The translations under genes were made by a program, and so were the position numbers. Under the pieces are notes generated by a model, which did no database searches, was not told the DNA's origin, and worked only from the letters and a program-made list of their open reading frames with translations. Positions 1 to 8,176 of a stretch of 64,000 nt of DNA are shown here, one piece after another; the first letter of the stretch is position 1, and each line of letters begins with the position of its first letter. Origin of the DNA: JANYGA01 sp031420415 (GTDB lineage Bacteria > Vulcanimicrobiota > Vulcanimicrobiia > Vulcanimicrobiales > Vulcanimicrobiaceae); assembly GCA_031420415.1 (NCBI GenBank), contig JANOMT010000029.1:130566-194565 (forward strand). The letters run 5' to 3'.

Positions 1-796
1 CATCGAGCCGCAGACCGTCGAAGCGAAATTCTTCGAGCCAATAGAGAGCGTTCTGGATGAAAAACGCGCGCACGTGCGCGTTTCCCAGGACGTCGATCGC
101 GGCGCCCCACGGCGTGTCGTGGCGGTCGGAGTAGAATTCGCGCGCGTACGCGTGGAGATAGTTTCCTTCAGGACCGAAATGATTGTAAACGACATCGAGA
201 TAGAGCGCGATGCCGAGCGCGTGTGCGCGCGCGACGAGCGCTTTGAGATCGTCGGGCGTTCCGTATGTATGTGCGGGCGCGTAGGGCAAGACGCCGTCGT
301 AGCCCCAGTTGCGTTTTCCCGGCGCCTGCGCGAGCGGCATGAGTTCGATTGCGGTGATGCCGAGTTCGACGAGGAGCGGCAATTTCGCGGCGGCCGCGGC
401 GTACGTGCCCTCGGGCGTGAACGTTCCGACATGAATCTCGTAGAAGACATGCTCGTGCCATGGACGGCCGCGCCAATCGTCCTGCGGCCACAGGAAGGCG
501 CCCGGATCGATAACGACGCTCGGTCCGTGGGGCCCTTCGGGATTGAACCGCGATGCGGGATCGGGGACTCGCAAACCATCGACGACGAAGGCATATCGCG
601 AACCCGCCCGCGCCCGCGAATCGACGCGCAAGAAAAATCCGTCGTCGTCGCGGTGGAGCGGCTCGGGTGCGGCACCATCGAGTGCGAGTTCGACGCTCGT
701 CGCGCTGGGCGCATACAGCCGAAAACAAACGCCGCCGTTGGGGATGAGCTCGGCGCCGAAGGTCATCGCAAAGGTTGAAGTCGGGGGCATCACCAT
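1..796 (-). CDS. treZ: Malto-oligosyltrehalose trehalohydrolase, 5' part (runs off left edge)
   Basis: GH13 enzyme that hydrolyses maltooligosyl-trehalose to free trehalose (TreY/TreZ route) in the cytoplasm. Only the first ~265 residues of a family of about 580-600 are in the window. The N-terminus reads GAELIPNGGVCFRLYAPSAT, the E-set (CBM48-like) domain that precedes the barrel. It is followed by FYEIHVGTFTPEGT, the TreZ/glycogen-branching signature. LYLDVVYNHFGPEGNYL is GH13 conserved region I. FRFDGLRLD, at the edge, is region II with the nucleophile Asp. I chose the ATG at 796; ATGs at 790 and 766 are in frame and a true start at 766 is possible. It lies 42 nt downstream of msrB on the same strand. 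treY and treS are not in the window. Confidence 0.9.
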   Translation of the reverse strand, partial: MVMPPTSTFAMTFGAELIPNGGVCFRLYAPSATSVELALDGAAPEPLHRDDDGFFLRVDSRARAGSRYAFVVDGLRVPDPASRFNPEGPHGPSVVIDPGAFLWPQDDWRGRPWHEHVFYEIHVGTFTPEGTYAAAAAKLPLLVELGITAIELMPLAQAPGKRNWGYDGVLPYAPAHTYGTPDDLKALVARAHALGIALYLDVVYNHFGPEGNYLHAYAREFYSDRHDTPWGAAIDVLGNAHVRAFFIQNALYWLEEFRFDGLRLD

Positions 797-838
797 GGTG
801 CGTACCCGACGCGCCGCTTGCCAAACCGCCTGAGCGAG

Positions 839-1357
839 TTAGGCGCTGCTCCGCTTGCCGCTGGGCTGAAACGAAAGCGCAGCACCGTTCATGCAATAGC
901 GCAGACCTGTGGGTTTTGGACCGTCGTCGAAAACGTGGCCGATATGGCTGCCGCAACGGCGGCAATGCACTTCGGTGCGCGTTTCGAAGAGCGACCGATC
1001 GGTCGTCGTCTCGATGGCCTTCGGTAACGCGCGGAAGAAGCTCGGCCAGCCCGTACCGCTTTCGAATTTGGTGGAAGCATCGAAGAGTGCGAGCGCGCAG
1101 CCCGCGCAGGCGAACGTACCCGGCCGATGTTCGCGTAAGAGCGGGCTCGATTCGGGCGCCTCGGTCCCGGCGCGACGCAAGATCGTAAACTGGTCGGGCG
1201 TCAAGCGTTTGCGCCATGCGTCGTCGCTGAGGGCGATTTCGAAGGTGTGCGCTGCGGGCTCGGCTGCGGCGGCTGGGCGGCGGATCGTTACGAGGGCGGC
1301 TGCGGCAATGGCGGCGAGTCCCAGGATCGAATTCGCGCGCGTCATCGGTATTTGCAT
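839..1357 (-). CDS. msrB: Peptide-methionine (R)-S-oxide reductase, exported
   Basis: Reduces methionine-R-sulfoxide in proteins. The 172-residue product has an N-terminal hydrophobic segment (about residues 9-33, ending AAAAEPAAH) that looks like a signal peptide or membrane anchor, so the enzyme probably works outside the cytoplasm. The MsrB domain follows. Zinc cysteines are CAGC and CRRC. GTGWPSF and HIGHVFDDGP are family signatures, and the recycling cysteine is in RYCMN. There is no fused MsrA. An ATG at 1345 is an alternative start. There is no Shine-Dalgarno sequence; a TATACT hexamer sits 7 nt before the ATG, so the mRNA may be leaderless. Confidence 0.92.
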   Translation of the reverse strand: MQIPMTRANSILGLAAIAAAALVTIRRPAAAAEPAAHTFEIALSDDAWRKRLTPDQFTILRRAGTEAPESSPLLREHRPGTFACAGCALALFDASTKFESGTGWPSFFRALPKAIETTTDRSLFETRTEVHCRRCGSHIGHVFDDGPKPTGLRYCMNGAALSFQPSGKRSSA

Positions 1358-1364
1358 AGTACGG

Positions 1365-1370
1365 AGTATA
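1365..1370 (-). promoter_or_regulatory. Possible -10 element of a leaderless msrB transcript
   Basis: TATACT on the minus strand ends 7 nt before the msrB ATG, so transcription could start at the start codon itself. No ribosome-binding site is visible and no convincing -35 box was found. Confidence 0.35.
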
Positions 1371-1446
1371 ACGGATGGCGCGTACGCGCGGACGTGGGCC
1401 GGCTTACGAAAAGCATTTGCGCGCGCCGTGCGCGAAGCGGCGGCGC

Positions 1447-2244
1447 ATGAGCGAATCCGTCGTCCTCGCAGCGCAAGAAGGCGCCGTCCTGACCCTCACA
1501 TTGAATCGGCCCGAAAAGATCAACGCCTTTAACGACGCCATGGCGATCCAGCTCTTGGCCGCACTCGAACGCGGGGCCGCCGATACGAGCGTGCGCGCGA
1601 TTGCGATCTGCGGCGCGGGTCGCGGCTTCTCGTCGGGTCAGGATCTCGAAGCGTTCATCGAGATGCAAACGCCCGGCGCATCTCGCGTCTCGGTCGCAGA
1701 GCATTTACGCCACGGGTACAACAAACTCGTGATGAGGATCCGCACGATCGAGAAACCGATCGTTGCATCGCTCGGCGGCATCGCCGCGGGCGTCGGGCTT
1801 TCGATCGCGCTCGCGTGCGATCTCCGCATCGCGGGCGACGATTCGCAGCTCACGCTCGGCTTTGCGAAGATCGGCCTCGTCCCCGATGGTGGTGCGAGCT
1901 TTATGCTGCCATTGCTCGCGGGTTTCGGACGCGGTCTCGAGCTCGCGATGCTCAGCGACCGGATCGACGCCCTCGAAGCGTATCGTCTCGGGCTCGTCAA
2001 TCGCGTCGTCCCCGCGGCGTCGCTCGTCGTGGAAACCGCAGCGCTCGCGCGACGGCTCGCCGAGGTTTCGCCGATTGCGGCCGGGCTCACGAAGCGCGCA
2101 TTTAACGAAGCGATCATGCCGCAGTTTGCCGCATGGCTCGATCGTGAAGCCGATATTCAAGAAGAAGCCGCACTCGGCGGCGACCTCATGGAAGGCGTCG
2201 GTGCATTTCTTCAAAAACGCAAGGCCGTGTTCGCGGCGCGATGA
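1447..2244 (+). CDS. Enoyl-CoA hydratase/isomerase (PaaG-like)
   Basis: Crotonase-fold protein of 265 residues. GRGFSSGQDL and the later GGIAAGVGLSIALACDLRIA form the two oxyanion-hole regions. VPDGGASFML resembles the segment around the catalytic acid in PaaG-type ring-opening isomerases (1,2-epoxyphenylacetyl-CoA isomerase) and other hydratases. The frame is open from 1375, but the family N-terminus starts at the ATG at 1447. Its stop overlaps the SDR start by 4 nt (ATGA), so the two are co-translated. With paaABCDE 16 kb away in the same window, a role in phenylacetate ring opening is plausible; general beta-oxidation is the alternative. Confidence 0.85.
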   Translation: MSESVVLAAQEGAVLTLTLNRPEKINAFNDAMAIQLLAALERGAADTSVRAIAICGAGRGFSSGQDLEAFIEMQTPGASRVSVAEHLRHGYNKLVMRIRTIEKPIVASLGGIAAGVGLSIALACDLRIAGDDSQLTLGFAKIGLVPDGGASFMLPLLAGFGRGLELAMLSDRIDALEAYRLGLVNRVVPAASLVVETAALARRLAEVSPIAAGLTKRAFNEAIMPQFAAWLDREADIQEEAALGGDLMEGVGAFLQKRKAVFAAR

Positions 2245-3017
2245 GCGACGATCTCTTCGATCTCACGGGCAAAGTCGCCGTCATCACGGGCTCCACGCGC
2301 GGTATCGGGCGTGGGATCGCAGAACAATTCGCGCGTCGTGGCGCGTCGGTCGTCATCTCGAGCCGCAAGGCCGATGTTTGCGAAGAAGTGCGCGATGCGA
2401 TCGTCGCCACAGGCGGTACCGCGATCGCGATCCCATGCAACATTTCCGATAAATCGCAACTCGCCGCACTCGTCGATGGTACCGTCATGGCGTACGGCGG
2501 GATCGATATCGTGGTCTGCAATGCAGCGGTCAATCCGTATTTCGGTCCGCTTGCGAACATTACCGACGACCAATACGACAAGATTATGAATTCCAACGTG
2601 CGCTCGAATCTGTGGCTGTGCAACATGGCGCTTCCGCACGTCGCGGTGCGCGGCGGCGGGGCGTGCATCATCATTTCGAGCATCGCCGGTCTCAAAGGCT
2701 CGCGGCTCTTGGGCGCCTATGGCCTTTCGAAAGCCGCCGATTTTCAACTCGCGCGCAATCTCGCCGTCGAATGGGGGCCGAAGAACGTCCGCGTCAATGC
2801 GATCGCGCCGGGCGTCATCAAGACGGATTTTGCTAAGGCACTGTACGAAGATCCGAAGATGGAAGCGTTCGTGACGAAGCAGTATCCCATCGGCCGCCTC
2901 GGGGTCGTCGACGACGTCTCGGGCGTCGCGGTGATGCTCGCATCGCGGGCCGGTGCGTTCGTCTCGGGCCAAGGCATCGTCGTGGACGGCGGCACGACGA
3001 TCGGTGGCTTCGACTAG
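2241..3017 (+). CDS. Short-chain dehydrogenase/reductase
   Basis: Classical SDR of 258 residues, probably cytoplasmic. The Rossmann motif is TGSTRGIG (about residues 16-23). NAAV is the structural NNAG-type motif. Catalytic residues are Ser in IISSIAG and Tyr/Lys in YGLSK. The end VVDGGTTIGG is typical of FabG-like oxidoreductases. It overlaps the upstream crotonase by 4 nt, so it probably acts on an acyl-CoA or hydroxyacyl intermediate of the same pathway. The exact substrate cannot be read from the sequence. Confidence 0.88.
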   Translation: MSDDLFDLTGKVAVITGSTRGIGRGIAEQFARRGASVVISSRKADVCEEVRDAIVATGGTAIAIPCNISDKSQLAALVDGTVMAYGGIDIVVCNAAVNPYFGPLANITDDQYDKIMNSNVRSNLWLCNMALPHVAVRGGGACIIISSIAGLKGSRLLGAYGLSKAADFQLARNLAVEWGPKNVRVNAIAPGVIKTDFAKALYEDPKMEAFVTKQYPIGRLGVVDDVSGVAVMLASRAGAFVSGQGIVVDGGTTIGGFD

Positions 3018-3365
3018 CGCGCTTCCCACCGTGCAGATCCGCACCTTGGTGGTGTCGCGCCTTTATAGCCCCCGAATCGCTCGTCGCGAAACGCTCGGAA
3101 ACGATCGCACGACGTTGAGGTCGCTTGGCGCATTCGTGATCGTGCGCTCGCGCGAGCTGAACTCAATGAGCTTGAGTCATGAAGCCTCGGCGTGGGTATG
3201 CTGTTGCTGTCGCGACGGCTTGAGAGTACGCTTGCGGCACGGCGCGACACCTGAGAGCACCCGAAAACATTCCGCTCCTTCCGAGCGTACATCGGGCGAG
3301 GAATGAACCTTCCGGACGCGAATGTCAGCAATCTACTTTTAATCCGAACGAGGATGGACACGCTT
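3018..3365 (+). other. Intergenic region upstream of the acyl-CoA dehydrogenase
   Basis: 348 bases with no credible gene. The only structure noted is the inverted repeat ACTCAA-5 nt-TTGAGT at 3161-3177, which could be an operator. No tRNA fold or strong terminator was recognised. The region presumably holds the promoter of the downstream gene. Confidence 0.5.
3161..3177. promoter_or_regulatory. Small inverted repeat, possible operator
   Basis: ACTCAA and TTGAGT arms separated by 5 nt, about 190 nt before the acyl-CoA dehydrogenase start. I did not find a second copy upstream of the paa operon or of the other acyl-CoA dehydrogenase, so the assignment is weak. Confidence 0.2.
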
Positions 3366-5177
3366 ATGGCCGCCTATAAAGCCCCGCTTCGCGACTTCCA
3401 GTTCCTGATCAACGAACTCGTCGATTTCGACGCAATCTCGAAGCTCCCGGGATATGAAGAATTCGCGGACATCTCCGATGCCGTGCTCGAAGAAGCCGGA
3501 AACTTTGCGAGCAATATTCTCGATCCGCTCAACGCCGTGGGCGACCGCGAAGGCGCGAAGTTTTCCGATGGCAACGTGACGATGCCCAAGGGCTTTAAGG
3601 CTGCCTACGAGCAGTTTGCCGGCGCCGGTTGGGTCGGTCTGCCGATGCCGACGGAGTACGGCGGCCAGGGCCTCCCGTGGCTCATGTCGACCGCGACGCT
3701 CGAAATGTGGAACGCCGCGAATCTCGGCTTCTCGCTCGGGCCGCTGCTCAACCAAGGCGCGATCGAAGCGATCCTGCTCGTCGGTACGGACGAGCAGAAG
3801 AAAAAGTACGTTCCGAATCTCGTTTCCGGCAAGTGGACCGGCACGATGGATCTCACCGAACCGCAGGCCGGATCGGACCTCGCGCAAGTGCGCACGAAGG
3901 CCGTTCCGCAGGGCGACGGGTCGTACAAGCTCACCGGCCAGAAGATCTATATCACCTACGGCGAGCACGACTATACCGAGAACATCATTCATCTCACTCT
4001 CGCACGTACGGCGACGGCACCGGAAGGCGTGAAGGGCATCTCGCTCTTCATCACTCCGAAGTTTCTCGTCAACGACGACGGCACGCTCGGCAAGCGCAAC
4101 GACATTTATTGCGCCGGCATCGAGCACAAGCTCGGCATCCACGCGTCGCCCACGACGACGATGAATTATGGCGAAAAAGAAGGCGGCGCGACCGCGTTCC
4201 TCATCGGCGAAGAGAACCTCGGCCTCAAATACATGTTCATCATGATGAATGCGGCACGCTTCTCGGTCGGAGTTCAGGGGTATGCGATCGCGGACCGCGC
4301 GTATCAAGCGGCGGTCGATTACGCGAAGGAACGCGTCCAGTCCAAAGATATCGCCGCGAAGGAGTGGACGCCGGTCCGCATTATCGAGCATCCCGACGTG
4401 CGTCGCATGCTCATGAACTGCAAGAGCCAAGTCGAGGCGATGCGCGCGGTCGCATTCTACGTCGCGGCGGCACTCGATCACGAACACGCCGATCCCGACG
4501 AAGCGCAGAAAAAAGAAGCGAACGCGATCGTCGAGTTTTTCACGCCGATCGTCAAGGGTTGGTCGACGGAAGTTGCGACACAAGTCGTCTCCGAAGCGCT
4601 CCAGGTCTTCGGCGGCATGGGATACATCGAAGAGACGGGTGTCGCGCAGTACTATCGCGATGTCCGCATCGCGCAGATCTACGAAGGAACGACGGGCATC
4701 CAAGGCAACGACATGCTCGGCCGTAAGTTCCTCAAAGATATGGGCAAGACCGCAACCAAGATCATGATGCAAATGCAAGCCACGGTCAAAGAGTGTGGCG
4801 AATCGGAGAACGAGCACGTCAAGGCGACGGGCGTCGAACTCGGCAAAGCCGTCGCGGCGCTGCAAAAGTCGTCGATGTGGCTCGGCGGCAACGCGATGAA
4901 GGATCTCCGGCAGACCTTCGCAGGCGCGGTCCCCTACCTCATGCTGTGGGGCTACGTGGCCGGCGGCTGGCAGATGGCGCGAGCGGCGCTCATCGCTTCG
5001 AAGAAGTCGGGCGATGCGTTCTACGACGCGAAGGTCATCACCGCGCGTTATTACGCCGATCACGTGTTGCCGAAGATCATCGGCTACGAGCACGAGATCA
5101 CGAGCGGCGGCGTGACGACGATGGCTCTCTCGGAAGCGGAATTCGATATCGATCGTAAGGCGATGGCGATCGCGTAA
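3366..5177 (+). CDS. Acyl-CoA dehydrogenase (large ~600-residue bacterial type)
   Basis: FAD-dependent acyl-CoA alpha,beta-dehydrogenation; 603 residues. The start MAAYKAPLRDFQFLINEL is the usual N-terminus of this subfamily. I therefore prefer the ATG at 3366 (GAGG 13 nt upstream) over in-frame ATGs at 3303 and 3354. The N-terminal helical domain is followed by TGTMDLTEPQAGSDLAQVRTK (FAD/substrate loop), the middle beta domain, and VFGGMGYIEETGVAQYYRDVRI. The catalytic Glu is in IYEGTTGIQGND. A C-terminal extension of about 120 residues is typical of the FadE-like large ACADs rather than the 380-residue short-chain group. It stands alone on the plus strand after the crotonase-SDR pair. Confidence 0.9.
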   Translation: MAAYKAPLRDFQFLINELVDFDAISKLPGYEEFADISDAVLEEAGNFASNILDPLNAVGDREGAKFSDGNVTMPKGFKAAYEQFAGAGWVGLPMPTEYGGQGLPWLMSTATLEMWNAANLGFSLGPLLNQGAIEAILLVGTDEQKKKYVPNLVSGKWTGTMDLTEPQAGSDLAQVRTKAVPQGDGSYKLTGQKIYITYGEHDYTENIIHLTLARTATAPEGVKGISLFITPKFLVNDDGTLGKRNDIYCAGIEHKLGIHASPTTTMNYGEKEGGATAFLIGEENLGLKYMFIMMNAARFSVGVQGYAIADRAYQAAVDYAKERVQSKDIAAKEWTPVRIIEHPDVRRMLMNCKSQVEAMRAVAFYVAAALDHEHADPDEAQKKEANAIVEFFTPIVKGWSTEVATQVVSEALQVFGGMGYIEETGVAQYYRDVRIAQIYEGTTGIQGNDMLGRKFLKDMGKTATKIMMQMQATVKECGESENEHVKATGVELGKAVAALQKSSMWLGGNAMKDLRQTFAGAVPYLMLWGYVAGGWQMARAALIASKKSGDAFYDAKVITARYYADHVLPKIIGYEHEITSGGVTTMALSEAEFDIDRKAMAIA

Positions 5178-5267
5178 CGCGCGCTCTCGTAGCGGCGGCG
5201 ACGGTGATCCAACCGCGCCGCTCGTGCGTCAAAGGTCAGACAACATTCATCCAGCCAGGAGATCGTC

Positions 5268-6380
5268 TTGCGAGTATTACGTTCTTTCGCCGTGATCGCG
5301 GCGTTCACGAGTGTCGTTGCATGTAGTAACGAAGCGGTACGGCTAACGCCCAATGCGGTGGCCACGCCGACACCCGCGCCGACGGCTGCGCCTGCCGGCA
5401 GTGTCGGATCGTTGAAGACGATCACGACGATCGCATCGACGGTCGACGTCGGTACCGGCGCCGGAGCGGGCGATCAAAACCCCTACGGTCTCGCGATAGC
5501 GCCCGTGACGGCAGGCCTCGAAACCGCAGGCGATCTCATCGTCTGTAATTTCAGCGATAAGGCCAATGTTAACGGCAACGGCACGACGATCGAAGACATC
5601 TCGCCGGTTCAGGGCTCCGCGCCCAAGCGTCTCGCGCAGTCCGCATCGCTCGCCGGTTGCGATGCGGTTTCGATTTCGTCCAACGGGTACGTCTGGGCGG
5701 CCGATTATACGGCTAACAATAACCCCATCGTCTCGCCTAGCGGAACGATCGTAACGACGCTCGCACAAGGCCCGTGGGCGGGACCGTGGGGCCAGATGTT
5801 CAACAGCGGCAACGGCGGCAAGCCCGCGTTCTTCGCTACCAACGCGAAAAATGGTACGGTCATCCGAATCAATATCAACGCCGGTCCGACGTTCTCGTTC
5901 GATACGATCCTCACGGGGCTCAGCTATAACAACGGCGCGCCTGGAAGCATCCTCGCACCTGCGGGCCTCACCTACGATAACGCGAGCGATACGCTCTATA
6001 TCGTCGATTCCAACGCCAATCGCGTGATCCGCATCAACGGCGCGACGACAGCGCCTCCGAACACGTACGCGGCTTCTGGCAGCACGTTTAATTCCACGAT
6101 GGTCTCGACCGTTTTTCAAGGGACGCCACTCGCCTCTCCGATCAGCATGACGACGCTCGCGAACGGCGATCTTGTCGTTGCGAATACGGCAGCAAGCTCA
6201 CTCGGCAACAACGTGCTCGTCGAGATCAACCCCGCCACGCAGGCCGTCGTCTCGACGACGAATGTCGATCCGGGAGCAGCAGGCGCCCTTTTCGGAATGG
6301 TCGCAGCCGTCGTCAACGGCACGCAAACGATCTACTTCAACGACGACAACGACAACACGGTGAAGTCGCTCACGCCGTAA
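5268..6380 (+). CDS. Lipoprotein with NHL/SMP-30-like beta-propeller
   Basis: Product of 370 residues. It starts at TTG, supported by AGGAG about 8 nt upstream. Residues 1-19 are a type II signal peptide ending in VVAC, so Cys19 should be lipidated. A proline/threonine/alanine-rich linker follows. The rest consists of repeated strands such as NPYGLAIAP, PAGLTYDNASDTLYIVDSNANRVIRI and GDLVVANTA, the pattern of NHL or SMP-30-type propellers. No catalytic residues are evident; the likely role is extracytoplasmic binding or scaffolding. Expression ends at the hairpin at 6410. Confidence 0.75.
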   Translation: MRVLRSFAVIAAFTSVVACSNEAVRLTPNAVATPTPAPTAAPAGSVGSLKTITTIASTVDVGTGAGAGDQNPYGLAIAPVTAGLETAGDLIVCNFSDKANVNGNGTTIEDISPVQGSAPKRLAQSASLAGCDAVSISSNGYVWAADYTANNNPIVSPSGTIVTTLAQGPWAGPWGQMFNSGNGGKPAFFATNAKNGTVIRININAGPTFSFDTILTGLSYNNGAPGSILAPAGLTYDNASDTLYIVDSNANRVIRINGATTAPPNTYAASGSTFNSTMVSTVFQGTPLASPISMTTLANGDLVVANTAASSLGNNVLVEINPATQAVVSTTNVDPGAAGALFGMVAAVVNGTQTIYFNDDNDNTVKSLTP

Positions 6381-6409
6381 CGCAAACGCCAACCTTGCCC
6401 TCGATGACG

Positions 6410-6453
6410 ACGAGCTTCATGCACATCGCATGTGGCTCGTTTTGTCTTCTTTT
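6410..6453 (+). terminator. Rho-independent terminator
   Basis: ACGAGC pairs with GCTCGT around an inner CATGC/GCATG stem (loop ACATC), followed by a T-rich tract. It lies 30 nt after the lipoprotein stop, between convergent genes. Confidence 0.8.
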
Positions 6454-6477
6454 GACGCACGCGCCCGCGAGGGCGTA

Positions 6478-7149
6478 CTAGCCGAGCCTTCCCATCAACA
6501 CTTCTGTGCGCGGCGATGTGTCGGGATCGTGTTCGCGTTCGAGCATCACGCGGACGGATGCTGCCGCTGCAAGCGCGTCGCCGGGTGTGACGAGAACGAG
6601 AAGTCCATCGGAAGTTGGTTCGAGGGCACCGAGTACGTGTCTACCGGCGGCATCGCGGGTATAAACGCGATAAACCATACCCGCCTGCGGCATCGGTAAT
6701 CCGCTCGCGAGGAAGCCGCTTCGGCGGCGCCCATCGCCAACGATCGCGCGGCCCGAGACGCCGGGAACGTGGCCGATAAGGGCGATTTGGTGTGGCTGGT
6801 TCGCGAGCATCAGCACGATTGCGGTATAGCTTCGTTCGCTGCGTTCGTAGCGTATGATGCGGGGAGCCGCGAGTCCGATCGCGAGCGCCGCAACGGCAGC
6901 GGCTCCGAAAACGGCACGTGCGCGATGATGATTTCGGGCGAACGGGCGCCCGTCCACGAATGGTACCGGCGGCGGAGCGGGCACGTACGTATTTGCGAGC
7001 GACTGAAGCGTTTTCGCGTACGCGGCGCGTTCGTGCACGCATGTCGCGCAAGCGGCGAGATGCGCCTCGAATGCTTCGCGCTCGCGTGCATCGAGCGCGC
7101 CGAGAACGTAGGCTTCGAGATCGTCGTGATCGTGTCGGTCGTCGCTCAT
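6478..7149 (-). CDS. Anti-sigma factor, RskA/RsrA-like
   Basis: Product of 223 residues that should hold the neighbouring ECF sigma factor inactive. The N-terminal zinc-binding anti-sigma motif is HLAACATC (H-x3-C-x2-C). One membrane span, about AVFGAAAVAALAIGLAAP, follows. The extracytoplasmic C-terminal domain (YRVYTRDAAGRHVLGALEP) resembles the RskA domain. The frame is open far upstream, but the real start is the ATG at 7149, whose A is the last base of the sigma stop codon (TGATG), giving tight translational coupling. Confidence 0.88.
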   Translation of the reverse strand: MSDDRHDHDDLEAYVLGALDAREREAFEAHLAACATCVHERAAYAKTLQSLANTYVPAPPPVPFVDGRPFARNHHRARAVFGAAAVAALAIGLAAPRIIRYERSERSYTAIVLMLANQPHQIALIGHVPGVSGRAIVGDGRRRSGFLASGLPMPQAGMVYRVYTRDAAGRHVLGALEPTSDGLLVLVTPGDALAAAASVRVMLEREHDPDTSPRTEVLMGRLG

Positions 7150-7721
7150 CACGCTCCCCGTCCTTCGTGTTGCGCGAGCGCGCGGAGTTTGCCTAAGCCC
7201 AGACGCAAGCGCGATTTGACCGTGCCAAGCGGTACGCCGAGGACGCTTGCGATTTGGGTCTGCGTGAGTTCGCCAAAATAGGTGAGTTCGATGACGCGTC
7301 GCTGCGGGCTTTCGAGCGAGGCGAGGAGGTCGCGCGTTGCGACCGCACGCGCGCGCGTGACGACGGCTTCGGCGACGATTCGGTCTTCGGGTCCGATCGC
7401 GCGCAGGCGTCTTCGGCGAAGCGTATCGACGGCGGCATTGCGCGCGACGCGCAGGAGCCACGGCCGTAGCATGCCTTCACCCGCAGAAACGGCGCTCGGG
7501 CGCTCCCAAAGTTTCAGGAACGTCGCCTGGGTAAGATCGGCTGCGATCTCGCGGTCGCCTACGAGTCGAAAAGCGACGGACATGACGGCCTTTGCGTGGC
7601 GGTTATAAAGCGACGCAAAGCTCGCTGCATCGCGCGACGATACGCCACGCAAGAGTGCCTCGTCGGTTGGGATGCGACTCGGCCACATACTGTGGAATTC
7701 GCGACGCCGCGCAATCATCAT
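7149..7721 (-). CDS. ECF RNA polymerase sigma factor (SigK-like)
   Basis: Region 2 is FASLYNRHAKAVMSVAFRLVGDREIAADLTQATFLKLW. Region 4 is LTQTQIASVLGVPLGTVKSRL. The product is about 190 residues, the usual ECF size. The frame opens at 7754, but GGAG lies 5 nt before ATG-ATG at 7721/7718, so I take 7721. It is coupled to the anti-sigma gene and divergent from the DUF305/YVTN pair, which it may control. SigK-type ECFs are known to respond through membrane anti-sigma proteins; the inducing signal here is unknown. Confidence 0.9.
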   Translation of the reverse strand: MMIARRREFHSMWPSRIPTDEALLRGVSSRDAASFASLYNRHAKAVMSVAFRLVGDREIAADLTQATFLKLWERPSAVSAGEGMLRPWLLRVARNAAVDTLRRRRLRAIGPEDRIVAEAVVTRARAVATRDLLASLESPQRRVIELTYFGELTQTQIASVLGVPLGTVKSRLRLGLGKLRALAQHEGRGA

Positions 7722-7754
7722 CGTCACTCCAAGAGACGCACGAAAAACGCGCAT

Positions 7755-7781
7755 GGATCACTCGTGGCCGAAAAGTGATCC
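7755..7781. promoter_or_regulatory. 8-bp inverted repeat between divergent transcripts
   Basis: Perfect arms GGATCACT and AGTGATCC separated by 11 nt, in the 101-nt gap between the sigma-factor start and the DUF305 gene. It is operator-like: symmetric, placed between divergent promoters, without a U-tract. Confidence 0.55.
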
Positions 7782-7822
7782 GCGGCGCGGGCTCGCGCGT
7801 TTGCACACCCGGAGGATTTCCC

Positions 7823-8176
7823 GTGCTCGCTCGTTTTCGTCTGATCGCAATTGGAGCGACCGCATTTGCTGCAATCGCGATCGGATCGCCGCGCCTCGCC
7901 AATGCCGCCGTGTCGGCGTTCGACGCAGCCACGATGGCGGCGATGACGCACATGGATGCGGCGATGATGCACGCACCGATGACGGGCGATGCGGATCGCG
8001 ATTTCGTCGCGATGATGATCCCGCATCATGCCGGTGCCGTCGCGATGGCGACCATCGAGTTGCAATACGGGCACGACCCACGGTTACGGCGGCTCGCCCA
8101 AGAGATCGTCGTGACGCAACGATCCGAAATTACCGTCATGCGCGACGTCCGTCGCGATCTTACGAAGGTACAGTAA
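7823..8176 (+). CDS. Exported DUF305 protein
   Basis: Product of 117 residues. GTG start with GGAGGA 6 nt upstream. The signal peptide is about residues 1-28 (ends RLANAA). The DUF305 core is DFVAMMIPHHAGAVAMA and EITVMRD. It is preceded by a methionine-rich stretch (MAAMTHMDAAMMHAPM) that could bind a soft metal such as copper; this is inference. The family is often periplasmic and linked to metal or redox stress. The stop TAA shares its last base with the ATG of the next gene, so the two form an operon. Confidence 0.85.
   Translation: MLARFRLIAIGATAFAAIAIGSPRLANAAVSAFDAATMAAMTHMDAAMMHAPMTGDADRDFVAMMIPHHAGAVAMATIELQYGHDPRLRRLAQEIVVTQRSEITVMRDVRRDLTKVQ

Noticed and set aside
74..778. 234-residue plus-strand ORF at the left edge
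   Set aside because: The opposite strand encodes TreZ with recognisable GH13 motifs, so this frame is a shadow.
3339..5093. 584-residue minus-strand ORF opposite the acyl-CoA dehydrogenase
   Set aside because: Composition is Arg/Asp/His-rich without any domain; it is the antisense shadow of a clear ACAD in GC-rich DNA.
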